64,000 nt of DNA from Chondrinema litorale (GCF_026250525.1 NZ_CP111064.1:1-64000), one strand, 5' to 3'; counted from the first letter of the stretch, positions 8,137 through 17,944 are shown. Made by a program: numbers and translations. The notes: a model not told the origin generated them from the letters alone.

Positions 8137-10590
8137 TTAATAATATCTCTTTGCTTTATTAATTGCATTATCACATTCTATCAATACTGCTTTTTTTATT
8201 TCCTCGATCATTTTAAGATGCTCAATATGAACATTATTAATAGAAGTATTTTCCACCATTATTAAATAATCCATAAAAGTTTCTATTCTCTCTTTTCTCA
8301 AATACAATCTATCAACTATACCATATTCCTGATCAATAGCTATAGTTTGACTGGTTAATTTTTTAAATAAGTCACTATTAAAAACATTGGTATCAAGAAG
8401 TATAGATTCTATATATACCATTCTTTTACATAGATCATTTAGATAATATCCACCTGTTATTGTTAAACTATAAATAGGACTTGTAACTTCATTATTATTT
8501 GACACAATCATTTGATGAGTAAGAAGCAAGTTTAATATGGCTAATATCTTGTCTTCTGATATACCAAAATAGCTAACTACTTTAATTATATCTTCTGAAT
8601 TGACTTCAGCAGAATTATTTGTTTTTGAAAAATAATACATTAACTGCAAGATATATAACCTTACAAGTTGTAGCTGTTGGGATGAAAGTTGAGAATCAAA
8701 AATATTTAATGCATCAGATCTTTGTTCTTTATAATATCTCCATTGAGAAAGCATACAACCTTTAAAAACTTCATGAAAAGGAAATGAAATATTAACATCT
8801 CCTTCTATATAATTTTTAATTGCCCTGTCTGCCTGAATATGTGCTGATGACAAAAAGTTTTGTACGTATGAAATGCCTTTTCGTGGATTTCTATCGCTCA
8901 AATACTCTAAAAAGCGACCATTTTCTTCATTCAATAAGCTCTTTTGAACTATTGCAAAGAAAACGCTTAAATCATCTATTTTTAAATGAGCACCGTTGTA
9001 TAAATTAACAACTGCAGATTCACCTTCAATAACTTTTTGCGCATAATTCAATCGTTTTGATAGTACTTCTCTAAAAGAAGGTGGTTCAATCCAAAACCGT
9101 TTAAGTTCATAAGCATTAAAAATAGAATCATTTCTATGTTTTATGTATGTTGTATCTCTTATTGATACAAATATATTACATCTATTTTTCTTAGCTATTG
9201 AAATAGCCTCTGAAAAAACTGTTGTTTCAAGTTCATCATCTTCATATAAATCAACATTATCAATAACAATTACACATAAATGACTTTTTACTAAATACTT
9301 TAGAATTTTATCAACATATGGCTCTACAGCTTTATAATCATTACTTATTTGTTCAGTTACTTTATCATTAAATGCATCTTTATTCCTTGTATATAATGAA
9401 CCATAGGGACCACGTGCTAACGCACGAATGTCATCTTCATATGCAGGCTCAACAACATTCTTATAATCTGTTGGGTTATTAGGATGTTCTTCTAATAAGT
9501 AATCCAAAATGGATTTATAAATAAATTCTCTTGGATTACCTGTTTTACCCAACCGTTCTAAATCTATATAAATCCAATGAGCTTTTTGGTTTTGTAATAA
9601 TTTTCTCCCTTTTATTAATTCAAAATGTTTTAAATATGTTGATTTACCAGAACCTACAGATCCAATAATTAATGTCACAGGTGGGGTAATTCCAGATTTT
9701 GAAATCTCTACATGCTTTGAGAATTCATCTTTATGTTTATTCTTTTTAATATTTTGAGCAGGTTTTATCTTATCTGGTTTGTATGATAAAAGATGCATAT
9801 TAAGTGTATTATCATACTTAGTCCTATTTTCGGTTGAAACATAACATTTATGTAATACTTCTTTATTTTCTAATAAAGCTTCAGAAAGGATTGCTGTATC
9901 TACTGCTGTCATAATATGATCAGCAATATTATTTCTACCTATTTTTGCATCAGAGTCATTTAATATATGATGTAACTTGTTAATTACAATTGGAGCTGAA
10001 ACGTCTAAAAGATTTAAGCTATCATTTTCAACATTATGGCATGCAAATAGATTGAATAACTCTTCAGCATCTTCGATACGTTCAAAAGGAAATAAAAGAG
10101 TTGCATATATTGAATCTCTTGGAATATTTTGGTTTAAAGGATAAAAGCACCAACAATTACCATTTGTTGCTACTACTATTTCAGCTCCAATATTTTTCGC
10201 ATAGTCTTCTGCTTGAAGCAATGCATCATTAATTGCTCCCTGCCCTAATATAGTTCCAGTTAATTTTAGCTTTCTGCGTCTGGTTGGAGAAGGAAAAGTT
10301 GCACCAACTTTTTTAGCTTCAATAATTATTTTAGTGTCACCTGATATTAATAAATAATCAATATATCCATCACGAATTCCTGTTGTATGTTTTTCTACAC
10401 TAATTTGTCCATAACACCATTGAAGAACATCTTTTACAATCCTATCAATAACATCAAATCTGGTTTGAGCTTCTGATTCATTTTCAAGAATCCTATTAAA
10501 TGCGTCTTTATTTATCAGTTCATAAACTTCAGATACTTCACCCCAATCTTTCATTTCATTATTTGTAATTAAATTTTCACTATTTACCAA
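8137..10590 (-). CDS. PD-(D/E)xK nuclease-like domain fused to a P-loop ATPase (candidate defence protein)
   Basis: The 817-aa product begins with a region like the N-terminal nuclease domain of type I restriction subunit R: YIDYLLISGDTKIIIEAKK (about residues 76-94) gives the D...E-A-K pattern of a PD-(D/E)xK site. An ATPase domain follows from about residue 295, with Walker A GSVGSGKSTYLKH and Walker B LCVIVIDNVDLYEDD; the C-terminal third is helical with winged-helix-like segments. It resembles STAND/KAP-type effectors in which a P-loop module is joined to a nuclease. No methylase or specificity subunit is adjacent, so a classical restriction system is unlikely. Function in defence is inferred from architecture and location on a plasmid. 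It is a single-gene unit with no close neighbour on its strand. Confidence 0.7.
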   Translation of the reverse strand: MVNSENLITNNEMKDWGEVSEVYELINKDAFNRILENESEAQTRFDVIDRIVKDVLQWCYGQISVEKHTTGIRDGYIDYLLISGDTKIIIEAKKVGATFPSPTRRRKLKLTGTILGQGAINDALLQAEDYAKNIGAEIVVATNGNCWCFYPLNQNIPRDSIYATLLFPFERIEDAEELFNLFACHNVENDSLNLLDVSAPIVINKLHHILNDSDAKIGRNNIADHIMTAVDTAILSEALLENKEVLHKCYVSTENRTKYDNTLNMHLLSYKPDKIKPAQNIKKNKHKDEFSKHVEISKSGITPPVTLIIGSVGSGKSTYLKHFELIKGRKLLQNQKAHWIYIDLERLGKTGNPREFIYKSILDYLLEEHPNNPTDYKNVVEPAYEDDIRALARGPYGSLYTRNKDAFNDKVTEQISNDYKAVEPYVDKILKYLVKSHLCVIVIDNVDLYEDDELETTVFSEAISIAKKNRCNIFVSIRDTTYIKHRNDSIFNAYELKRFWIEPPSFREVLSKRLNYAQKVIEGESAVVNLYNGAHLKIDDLSVFFAIVQKSLLNEENGRFLEYLSDRNPRKGISYVQNFLSSAHIQADRAIKNYIEGDVNISFPFHEVFKGCMLSQWRYYKEQRSDALNIFDSQLSSQQLQLVRLYILQLMYYFSKTNNSAEVNSEDIIKVVSYFGISEDKILAILNLLLTHQMIVSNNNEVTSPIYSLTITGGYYLNDLCKRMVYIESILLDTNVFNSDLFKKLTSQTIAIDQEYGIVDRLYLRKERIETFMDYLIMVENTSINNVHIEHLKMIEEIKKAVLIECDNAINKAKRYY

Positions 10591-10919
10591 TGTATTAATA
10601 AAATGTAATTCATATATAAACTAATAAAATTGTAGCTTTATATATGCAAATTTATACGAATGATTTTCAACTATCTTTTAATTGTAATTCTATTGTACTC
10701 TAGTTTAAACCTAACAAAAAAAAGCTATTTAACAAGTCTCATTCCTGTCCTATTTAATTTCATTAACATATCACTTCTTCGCTAAAAAAAAGAAATTATT
10801 AATTAAGCATTTATATTAATCTCTCAAAAACATCCATGTTCGTCTAATTTAACTATTGAAAATTCAGAAGTAGTCACTATGACTCTATCCGACAAAACCA
10901 TATTCCTCCTTAAAAACAA
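10591..10919. other. Intergenic, AT-rich
   Basis: No gene is supported here. A TAnnTTTG-like box on the minus strand (10647-10654) lies about 57 nt before the start of the nuclease/ATPase gene and may be its -7 element, but no matching -33 element was found. Confidence 0.4.
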
Positions 10920-10959
10920 AAAATCCGTGAAAGCATCTTTAAATACTACCACGGATTTT
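10920..10959 (-). terminator. Terminator of the par operon
   Basis: Ten-base arms AAAATCCGTG (10920-10929) and CACGGATTTT (10950-10959) form a hairpin 26 nt beyond the stop of the small ParA-partner gene, with a U-rich tail on the minus strand. Confidence 0.7.
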
Positions 10960-10985
10960 AATAGAACTTATCCCCTACCCTATCT

Positions 10986-11309
10986 TTATTTCTCGTCTGG
11001 AAATAAGAATACAGATTCTTCTTTGGTGAGTTTGCCTTCTTCGAAAAGGTATTTTTCTAACGCAAAATGTATTAACCTGCCTGTATAGTTATAATCTCGC
11101 TCATCGGCTAGTTCTTTGTATTTTGCATGTATCGCCTCTCGCATCTGAAACATGCGGTACTCTGGCAGGTTTTTTCTTCCTTTTCTTTTTAAGACCTGTT
11201 CATTTACTTTGATCTCGTCTTTTTCTACTGGCTTTAGCTCTTTCTTATTATCGTCACCAGCATCATTTACAAGGCTATCAAATCTACTTAAGTCTTTCTT
11301 CTTACTCAT
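10986..11309 (-). CDS. Small ParA-partner protein (probable centromere-binding)
   Basis: 107 aa: a charged N-terminus, then a C-terminal segment (NLPEYRMFQMREAIHAKYKELADERDYNYTGRL and the helix following) that could form a small DNA-binding fold. No named domain can be assigned with certainty. The start codon overlaps the parA stop by 4 nt (ATGA type), so the two are translationally coupled, and a terminator follows. Being the second gene of a parA operon beside many short repeats makes a ParB/ParG-like adaptor role the most likely reading. Confidence 0.65.
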   Translation of the reverse strand: MSKKKDLSRFDSLVNDAGDDNKKELKPVEKDEIKVNEQVLKRKGRKNLPEYRMFQMREAIHAKYKELADERDYNYTGRLIHFALEKYLFEEGKLTKEESVFLFPDEK

Positions 11310-11965
11310 AACTCACATTTTTTAATAAATTCCTTTATATACAGATTAAATTCATCCTCAGTATCGCTATCTTCTAGCAGAGGTTCTAAAAGTGATATAT
11401 TACGCTTATATCTTACCAAGTTAGATAAACCAGTTTCCATTAGATCGAGATCGTACTTGCCTTTAATGCCAGTGATACTACGCTCTTCCAGTGTTCTTGC
11501 CTTCTGGTTTGGTATACCAAGAATAGTAAAATCTAAACCTGCGTTCTTCCTTTTTTCCATCACCTCCGGCAGCGACTTTAAAAATACAATGGTACTATCC
11601 ATATCAAATAGAGATGCCACCAACGGAACAGCCACTACATCAGAAAACAATATCGGGTAAAATACCGATACGCCACCTAACTTACCGGGTATATCACAAA
11701 AGATAATATCATAATTTGCATCATCTTTTGCAAGTAACTCTTTAAATCTGGCATCAGCCTTGGAGTGTTCCCAATCGAAAAACTCCACATCTATCTTAGT
11801 TGGATTCTCTCTTTGGTAAAGTCGATAGACTGTCTGCTGCGGGTCAGTATCTAAAATCTTAATTTTCAAATTTTTTCTGTACGCCAGTGCACTTGCTGTA
11901 AGTACTACTAAGGTCGATTTTCCACTACCACCCTTTTGGGTGGCAAAACTTATAATCTTTGCCAC
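11306..11965 (-). CDS. parA: ParA-family partition ATPase
   Basis: The 219-aa protein starts with the deviant Walker A motif KGGSGKST (residues 10-17) directly after IISFATQ, with the further ParA motifs LDTDPQ and IIFCDIPGKLGG. The short form without an N-terminal helix-turn-helix is typical of type Ib plasmid ParA proteins, which leave centromere binding and autoregulation to the small partner. The upstream DNA from 11966 begins with a tandem of the TCTTTAGT-type repeats, so the promoter probably lies inside repeat DNA and may be autoregulated. Active plasmid segregation is the expected role. Confidence 0.9.
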   Translation of the reverse strand: MAKIISFATQKGGSGKSTLVVLTASALAYRKNLKIKILDTDPQQTVYRLYQRENPTKIDVEFFDWEHSKADARFKELLAKDDANYDIIFCDIPGKLGGVSVFYPILFSDVVAVPLVASLFDMDSTIVFLKSLPEVMEKRKNAGLDFTILGIPNQKARTLEERSITGIKGKYDLDLMETGLSNLVRYKRNISLLEPLLEDSDTEDEFNLYIKEFIKKCEL

Positions 11966-12276
11966 TTAAGTCTTTAGTTTTTAGTCTTTAGTATTAAGTA
12001 TATACTATTTACGAAGGTAGTAAAATCTTTATAAATTGCTACAGATCTTTAAAAGTAAATTTGAATATAGACTAAAGACTTAAGTCTATATAATTAAGTA
12101 TAAAGAAATTTAATAAACAGATAAATTGTGTTAGGTTAGAAGTCTAGAACATATTTAGAGCAAGATTTTTTAAATGATGAAGAAACTTAGCTGCTATATA
12201 TTTATCTATTTAATTTTTGTTCTGCACCCGAAAAAAAATATAATGAAATAGATTTTCAGATAAAGACTTATCACTT

Positions 12277-12732
12277 TTGAAAAAACATATGCTTGCTGTC
12301 GAAGATACTTTTGACTATCTGATGAACCTTAAAGTAGCAAGATATCGATTGGATTACTACTTTGAAAATGACACTACACTGATATTTATAGCTGCACCTC
12401 ATTCATATAAAAACCAAAAAATCAATCTAGATTTAGACCCTCAATTATTTCCGGTTGGAGACCCGGTTGGAAATTCTATTAAAAACCCGATTAAAGAAAA
12501 GCTATCACAAAGTATAATTGCACTAAAAAATCACACCATATCACAATGCTATTACCGAGAAGAATTTTACAATTTCGTATACCTTATTGGCTTTGATGAA
12601 TACGAACATGGTAGCACCAATTTTTATATGCATTTACTAAACATTGCTGATACTACAAAGCATAAGAATTACTACTATAAAATTTTTGTCATCAGAGAAA
12701 ACATCGTAATACTTGGAGAACCTGATTATTAA
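12277..12732 (+). CDS. Hypothetical protein, probably a frameshifted lipoprotein
   Basis: 151 aa from a TTG start, with ATG at 12289-12291 as an alternative; not recognised. The upstream DNA from ATG 12174 reads as a signal peptide (MMKKLSCYIFIYLIF), and a second frame continues with a lipobox-like FCSAPEKKYNEIDFQ and ends at about 12278 where this frame takes over. The simplest reading is one lipoprotein gene (12174-12732) broken by two small frameshifts. What is translated today is uncertain. The body has Tyr/Asp-rich segments and no membrane helix. Confidence 0.5.
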   Translation: MKKHMLAVEDTFDYLMNLKVARYRLDYYFENDTTLIFIAAPHSYKNQKINLDLDPQLFPVGDPVGNSIKNPIKEKLSQSIIALKNHTISQCYYREEFYNFVYLIGFDEYEHGSTNFYMHLLNIADTTKHKNYYYKIFVIRENIVILGEPDY

Positions 12733-13245
12733 AATAGCACTCTCCTTTTGCCTATATCTTTAATACAGGTTTGATATAAAATAGACTTTGTTAAATACTT
12801 AAGCCTAAAGTATTTAGTCTTAATAGTTGTTGATTTTCCATCCAAATCAGAAAAGCATTCAAAATTGAATAGTCTTTAGCCTAAAGAGTTAAGTATTTAA
12901 TAGACAATTTAAGGCAAATACATTGGCAAAAAGGGTGATAAATGTGTATTTTTAATTAGCAATTTAGATAAAATGTAGTTGAAAGATTGATAAATAACAT
13001 TTCAATCTTAATAGAGCTAATTTTTAAGATTTTTCAGCTTATTTTAATAAATAGACTAAGACCATTTCAATTTTAGTGAATCAAAGCTTTAAATCTCTTC
13101 TTTTTTGAATTTAAAAATTTAATATTTCTCGAATTTTTGCATCACTTCAATTCTAATTACTCAAAAAAATCAATTTTAGCGGATTAAAATTAAATGTTTA
13201 AGCCTAAAGTATTTAGTCTAAATATTTTAAAATTCAATTATTTTA

Positions 13246-13827
13246 TCACTCTTTTGGCAACCAACCTAATCCAATTTGTCTGTTATGAAATCGGAAATAT
13301 GCTATTAAACAATTTATAGAATCTCCTTCCTTTGGCCATGCTAATCTATCCACCGGAAGTCTTTCTCCATAATTAAAAGAATAGTGCCCAATGTCAATCA
13401 ATCCTACATGCTTATTTTCTATTTCAACAAAGAGCCCAAATGATGTAACCCCCTTCACAATTCCAGTAACTTTTTCTCCAATTTTCCGCTCGTCAACAAA
13501 TTCGTAAAATGCTTTAAAACTGCAAATTTCCTCCTCACTTACATCGCTCTTTTTAGCACTAACATATAGCATCCCATCAACATAATTTTTAATCACTGTG
13601 GTAATATGTGCACCTATCTTCGGAAGTAGGTTTTTATCATATTCATTGTAATCATCAAAAAAGTCGTAGAATGGAATTACAACCTTAAGTTCTAAATTGG
13701 CATCAAGCAATATCTTTCCTCCTATCAATTTACCATTGATTAATTTTGGGGTTTCATAACCAATCACAGTGCCTGTTAGTGGGTGGCCTACTCGGTGAAT
13801 TTCTTTTAAAATTTGATATGCATCCAT
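13246..13827 (-). CDS. S1-domain RNA-binding protein
   Basis: 193 aa. The C-terminal half (GEKVTGIVKGVTSFGLFVEI ... VGLIDIGH ... GDSINCLIAYF) is a clear S1/OB-fold RNA-binding domain. The N-terminal half (GTVIGYE, GAHITTVIKNYVDGMLYVSAKK) resembles a second, more divergent S1 repeat. It may bind RNA or influence translation; no partner gene is adjacent. Single gene with partition-type repeats on both sides. ATG start at 13827. Confidence 0.75.
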   Translation of the reverse strand: MDAYQILKEIHRVGHPLTGTVIGYETPKLINGKLIGGKILLDANLELKVVIPFYDFFDDYNEYDKNLLPKIGAHITTVIKNYVDGMLYVSAKKSDVSEEEICSFKAFYEFVDERKIGEKVTGIVKGVTSFGLFVEIENKHVGLIDIGHYSFNYGERLPVDRLAWPKEGDSINCLIAYFRFHNRQIGLGWLPKE

Positions 13828-14218
13828 GTTGTTGATTTACTTTATCAAAGATAATTTATTTTTAAAGTAATTGATTTTTGATTTAGACTTGAGTCTAAAG
13901 TATTTAGTATTATCTGTTGTAAATCGCTTCTAAGTTAGATTGAGAGAGTGTATTTGTATTAAGTCTTTAGCCTTAATTATTTATATTACCGATGCAATTA
14001 ATTAAAAACCAACTAATTGAATCTAATATAAATTCAAGAGCGAACTGCTGCTTAATCTATCAAGTATTCCATTATCAGATTCAGAAAGCAGAAGCAACTG
14101 CTAATTTCTTCAAGATAAAAACAGAGAAAATACTAAAATTAAATAATAAAGCTTTTAGTCTAAATACTTTATTATTTTTGAAATATGAATCTTAATTAAA
14201 TAGCAATAAATACAGTGA

Positions 14219-14320
14219 ATGAAAGAAGTCAAATTAGAATTTAATAAATACTCAATAGCTTTCAGCGGCGAATTTCATTTAGATATTAATCCGCTGAAAG
14301 GCATTTCATATAAAGAATGA
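14219..14320 (+). CDS. Short open frame, doubtful
   Basis: A 33-aa frame starting at ATG 14219 (MKEVKLEFNKYSIAFSGEF and 14 further residues). No family is recognised. Its codon use looks plausible and it sits among repeats, so it may be the stub of a lost gene. Confidence 0.2.
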   Translation: MKEVKLEFNKYSIAFSGEFHLDINPLKGISYKE

Positions 14321-14708
14321 TTTAATAATTTTTAGCCTAAAGACTTAATCCTTTAGATAGTAGTAACATGCTCGATGAGCATGAGCTTAGAACATATTAG
14401 ATACTAAGCGATATTTAAAGTTGTATAAATAAAGTATTTAGACTTAAGTATCTATAAAAAGACTATCTTGAATTGTATTGATACTTCAAACAATGAATAG
14501 AAACCTAAAGCTTTTACAGATGAAACAGCCCATTTCTTTATAAGAAATCTAGATCCATAACTTTATCGAAATCACTATCCGAAGAATTTAAAGTATAATT
14601 TAGTTTAAAGTCTTTAGACTTAACTATTTATAATTAATAACTCTTGCATGCTAATTAATGAAATGCTCTTTGGTAGGTATAATAACTAAATTCTTTAGTC
14701 TAGATAAT

Positions 14709-15154
14709 TTATTTGTCATTATTATATCTTGGATCAAGCTCTATTCCTTTTTGCATCCAATATTCTGATTCATCGTACTTTCCTTGATCTGATAAAACAC
14801 TAGCTAAATTGTAATACATCAAATATTTTAAGTATGATTTGGGTTAACTTCAATTGCTAACCTTAAATAATTCTCTGCTTTATTATAGTCCTTATAACCT
14901 AATTGATAGGTTATTCCTAAAGAAGAATAAAAAGTGGCTTCACAAGGATATTGCTTTATTGCATCCAGAGCCATTTTTTCTGCTTTTTTATAATTTCTAT
15001 TTTCTTGCTCATGCCATATACTATCCGACAGACTTTGCAGCATTATTCGTTTTTCTTCAGTATGTTTTACATCTAGACATGGTACTACTTTCTGTTTACA
15101 GCTAATGCAAACAGGAAGTAAAATAATTAATACTATTATTTGTGATTTTTTCAA
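14709..15154 (-). pseudogene. TPR-repeat lipoprotein, frameshifted near its end
   Basis: The first 108 aa comprise a lipoprotein signal (LLPVCISC, Cys about residue 19) and TPR-like helices (KKAEKMALDAIKQYP, FYSSLGITYQLGYKDYNKAE). The frame stops after NPNHT, but two extra bases explain this: in another frame the DNA continues as KYLMYYNLASVLSDQGKYDE and on to a stop at 14709, completing a last TPR. The gene was therefore about 147 aa, and either the sequence has a small error or the gene has recently decayed. TPR proteins mediate protein-protein contacts; the partner is unknown. Confidence 0.65.
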
Positions 15155-15395
15155 ATTATCAAATCTAATTTTAGTACTCTTTCTTAAGTCAAGAATATTT
15201 AATCAACTATATAATTGAGTAAACTTTGGCATTACTACTTCCAGAAATATATTTAACTCAAAATAAATATTTTCTATCAATTATATTTCAAACCCTTTTA
15301 ACAAACTCTTCTTCTATTGTATTATAAGAATAAAACCTTAGCTTCTCTATAAACAGTTTAGTCTTTAGTCTAAATTATTTAGAAATAATTTTTAT

Positions 15396-15617
15396 TCATC
15401 CAAAAATTATAAAATAGAAGGGAAGTAAATAGCAATTAGCCCAAGAGTAGTGATTGCTAGAGTAAGAGTCAATAAGAACAATGCAGAAAACACCTACATT
15501 CTCCTCTTGTAAAGTTGAATTAATAGAATTGAGCCACCTATTATTAATAATCCAAAAAAAATAAGCATATTCCTTTTCTGTAATTACACAAAACATTGAT
15601 TTATTAACTCTAGCCAT
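15396..15617 (-). CDS. Doubtful small frame; a second frame encodes two short hydrophobic peptides
   Basis: The longest frame gives 73 aa without a recognised family. In a second frame the same DNA encodes a 24-aa peptide (MLIFFGLLIIGGSILLIQLY + KRRM) followed by a TAG and, from a GTG 2 nt later, a 28-aa peptide (MFSALFLLTLTLAITTLGLI...), each a convincing single membrane helix. Either the two are one membrane protein broken by the TAG, or they are two tiny genes. The 73-aa frame itself is probably a shadow. Confidence 0.25.
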   Translation of the reverse strand: MARVNKSMFCVITEKEYAYFFWIINNRWLNSINSTLQEENVGVFCIVLIDSYSSNHYSWANCYLLPFYFIIFG

Positions 15618-15946
15618 GTATTCTTATAGGTATGCAAATCATTCCAGGCTTACCTGAATTAATATAACTGCAATTTTAGCTTTAAAACTAGAAGTTAATA
15701 CAAATGATCAATCAAAACATAGCCTATTTAAATACTTTAATTTCCAATATTTAACAATTAGCAATTACTTTTAATTTAATATAAAGTCTTTAGTCTTTAT
15801 ACTTAAGTATTTTGTATTTATTCTTTAGCATAAATTGCCAAATATAGGAAGTATATAATAGGAGAGGAGATTGGATGGAAAATTAATAAACTAAAATAAT
15901 ATGGAGTACTGCATTTTTATATCATGCATTCCAAAATATTAAATTC

Positions 15947-16564
15947 TTAATAAGTAGGTTTTACAGCAAAGTGATTTTCTTTCAAAATAAGACCTTCTAA
16001 ATTAGAGATGCATTTTTTCCTGTCTTCTTTATTTTGAATTCCAACTTCCCACTGTACAGGTTCTAGTTCTTCATCTCTGCCGGAAGTATTTTGTCTTTTA
16101 AAAGCTTCAAAAATAACCTTAGCCTGAGAAACTGGTTTAAATTCAAGTATATAATTATTATAATTCATTACCTGAAAGTTTTTGGGATCGTAGAGGCTCA
16201 GACAATTGTTTACATTCTGATGATCTAGCCATTTAAACATAGAAAGCATTAAAGGTTGTAAATACCCCATTTGAAAACATAGGCCAGTTCCTTCACATTC
16301 AATATTATGCTCTCTAAACTCAAAGTTTTGAGTCTTTGCTAAATCAGGAGATAAACTATCAATCCCGTTTTGCCTATCAAATACTAATCTTGCAGATGCT
16401 ACAATTTCACCATGATTTTCGATATAGAAGCAAACTGTTTGATGATCAAACCTTTTATCAAAATTGTTATCCCATCCGTTATATCTTTTAGAATAAGCTT
16501 TAGCAATAAAATTTCTAACCCTTTCATAATTCTTATTACTCGAACTTATAACATCTAGCTTCAT
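15947..16564 (-). CDS. Possible GNAT-fold acyltransferase, distantly like autoinducer synthases
   Basis: 205 aa. The layout KAYSKRYNGWDNNFDKRFD followed by CFYIENHGEIVASARLVFDR recalls the start of GNAT-fold acyltransferases, including LuxI-type synthases, in which an Arg/Trp helix is followed by a strand ending in RL. The middle ECEGTGLCFQMGYLQPLMLSM fits the central part of such folds. Catalytic residues cannot be assigned, and no regulator gene of LuxR type is adjacent, so a signal-synthase role is only a suggestion. Single gene upstream of rep; the intergenic DNA before it is AT-rich without clear promoter boxes. Confidence 0.4.
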   Translation of the reverse strand: MKLDVISSSNKNYERVRNFIAKAYSKRYNGWDNNFDKRFDHQTVCFYIENHGEIVASARLVFDRQNGIDSLSPDLAKTQNFEFREHNIECEGTGLCFQMGYLQPLMLSMFKWLDHQNVNNCLSLYDPKNFQVMNYNNYILEFKPVSQAKVIFEAFKRQNTSGRDEELEPVQWEVGIQNKEDRKKCISNLEGLILKENHFAVKPTY

Positions 16565-16773
16565 TTAATTTTTTTTTTGAGTATCGCCATTTAATACAAT
16601 GCAATCTGTATTGATAATACTCAATTTTTCCTTAAAAGCCAGAAATTTTTAATCAATAGAAGAGATTTAAGGTTATCTGAATCTATTCTTATTAGGAATT
16701 TTAACTATTAGAGATAAAAGCCTAATCTTAAATTAGACTGAGTTTTTACCGACTATACACGTTTCCCAAATTT

Positions 16774-17802
16774 TTAACCCTCTAATATTTTAGAGTCCAC
16801 GTAATCAATCCATTGGCCTGAGATCATTAAACCATTAATAAACCAGCCAGCTTTATTTTGAACTTGACTTTTATTCTTGTTACTCACCTTAGATTTGTAC
16901 TCTTGAGTAGCAGCTTCTATCGAATAATACACATAATCGCTCGACCACTTTATTATTCTCTCATCTTCTGTTTGAGTCTCTGCATTAGAGTTTACATAAC
17001 CTCTAATTTTCTTAATCATGATGTCATTTATTCCGAGCGACTGCAATGTTCTTTCCCAACTATAGCCTAAACCCACTGGAACATCTTGCTCATCTTTAGG
17101 ACCTCTTAAAAACTTAAACTCAAGGCCAATTATCTTTCTGCCAGATCCACTACCTCTCACATAACAATCGGGATCAAATTCGAGCCAAGTATCTTTCATG
17201 TCATTATAGATTGGCTCCATCACGCGCCTCTTAAAATTTCGCATGTCATTGTATCCTTTAATGTTTAGCTCTTTCTTAAAATCTTTGATGGAGATTTTCC
17301 ATATCTGCCTAAACACTTGTCTGCTTCTGGCAGCATAGTAAAACTTGTGAGATATATCGTGGTTAAAACCTCTTACCGTGTGAATGTCTCCTTTGGTAAA
17401 ACCAAGGCCAGTCATCGTGAGTATTTCCTTAAAAGTAGGATGAAGCTCTACTTCGAAATGATTGTCTTTATATCTCACTGTAGGAAAAAGCGTAATCCCT
17501 TGTTCATAGCTCTTATTGAAATAAGTTTTCATGAACTCCTTATCTAAAAAAACCACCTTACTCTGGATCGATTTAGACAAAGCTCTTTTATTACGAGTAA
17601 TGTTCTCTCTACTTTCAAAAATTAAAGAGTAGGGGATACTATAAACAAGCTTATCAGAATTTACTTTGTGATTATCATTTAGAATCTCCTCATACACCTT
17701 CCACTCTGCTCCTTTTAATTGTGACTCATCACTTTTAATAAGTGCATTGGGTTTAAATATAGTGTAAGTTGCTGGGTGTAGTAATTCCAGTTTTTCTGAC
17801 AT
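16774..17802 (-). CDS. rep: Plasmid replication initiator, Rep_3 family
   Basis: 342 aa. Two winged-helix domains of the Rep_3 (RepB/RepE/Pi-like) fold are recognisable: about 50-170 (LVYSIPYSLIFESRENITRNKRALSKS...) and about 175-260 (KISIKDFKKELNIKGYNDMRNFKRRVMEP). Such proteins bind iterons to open the origin, and as dimers often repress their own gene. The iteron array begins about 140 nt upstream of the start codon, on the side where the promoter must lie, which supports both roles. A C-terminal tail (from about 280) may be specific. The gene marks this DNA as a plasmid replicon rather than an integrated element. Confidence 0.88.
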   Translation of the reverse strand: MSEKLELLHPATYTIFKPNALIKSDESQLKGAEWKVYEEILNDNHKVNSDKLVYSIPYSLIFESRENITRNKRALSKSIQSKVVFLDKEFMKTYFNKSYEQGITLFPTVRYKDNHFEVELHPTFKEILTMTGLGFTKGDIHTVRGFNHDISHKFYYAARSRQVFRQIWKISIKDFKKELNIKGYNDMRNFKRRVMEPIYNDMKDTWLEFDPDCYVRGSGSGRKIIGLEFKFLRGPKDEQDVPVGLGYSWERTLQSLGINDIMIKKIRGYVNSNAETQTEDERIIKWSSDYVYYSIEAATQEYKSKVSNKNKSQVQNKAGWFINGLMISGQWIDYVDSKILEG

Positions 17803-17944
17803 GACACCTAAAGTTTAAGCCTGAATATATTATTTATTTTATATGTTTTTAATTCGTATCTCTTTGGTAAACATAGCCTTATAAAGAGATAGATCAAAAG
17901 TTTTATGTGTATTTTTTTCAGCCTTATGACACATAAACTTTTAC

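Larger units (their letters stand above)
11966..15835. repeat. Dispersed family of short AGTCTTTAG/CTAAAGACT-type repeats (candidate centromere)
   Basis: About 14 related 20-35 nt motifs built from TTAAGTCTTTAGTCT, CTAAAG and AAGTATTTA lie in non-coding DNA near 11966-12007, 12068-12104, 12792-12825, 12871-12900, 13194-13230, 13882-13912, 13959-13984, 14148-14174, 14331-14357, 14430-14455, 14604-14631, 14687-14711, 15357-15382 and 15781-15817. They occur in both orientations and are partly palindromic. The densest copies begin at the parA start. This fits a parS-like partition site spread over almost 4 kb. The gaps between the annotated genes here (12733-13245, 13828-14708, 15155-15395) hold mainly these motifs. 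Confidence 0.7.

Noticed and set aside
10879..11088. A 69-aa plus-strand frame at the end of the par operon
   Set aside because: It is antisense to the terminator and to the small ParA-partner gene.
13992..14195. A 67-aa frame between partition-type repeats
   Set aside because: It runs through one of the repeats (TTTTAGTCTAAATAC), has no recognisable domain and no ribosome-binding context.
14825..14832. The TPR lipoprotein break as another 14-nt insert
   Set aside because: The frames are joined by removing only two bases.
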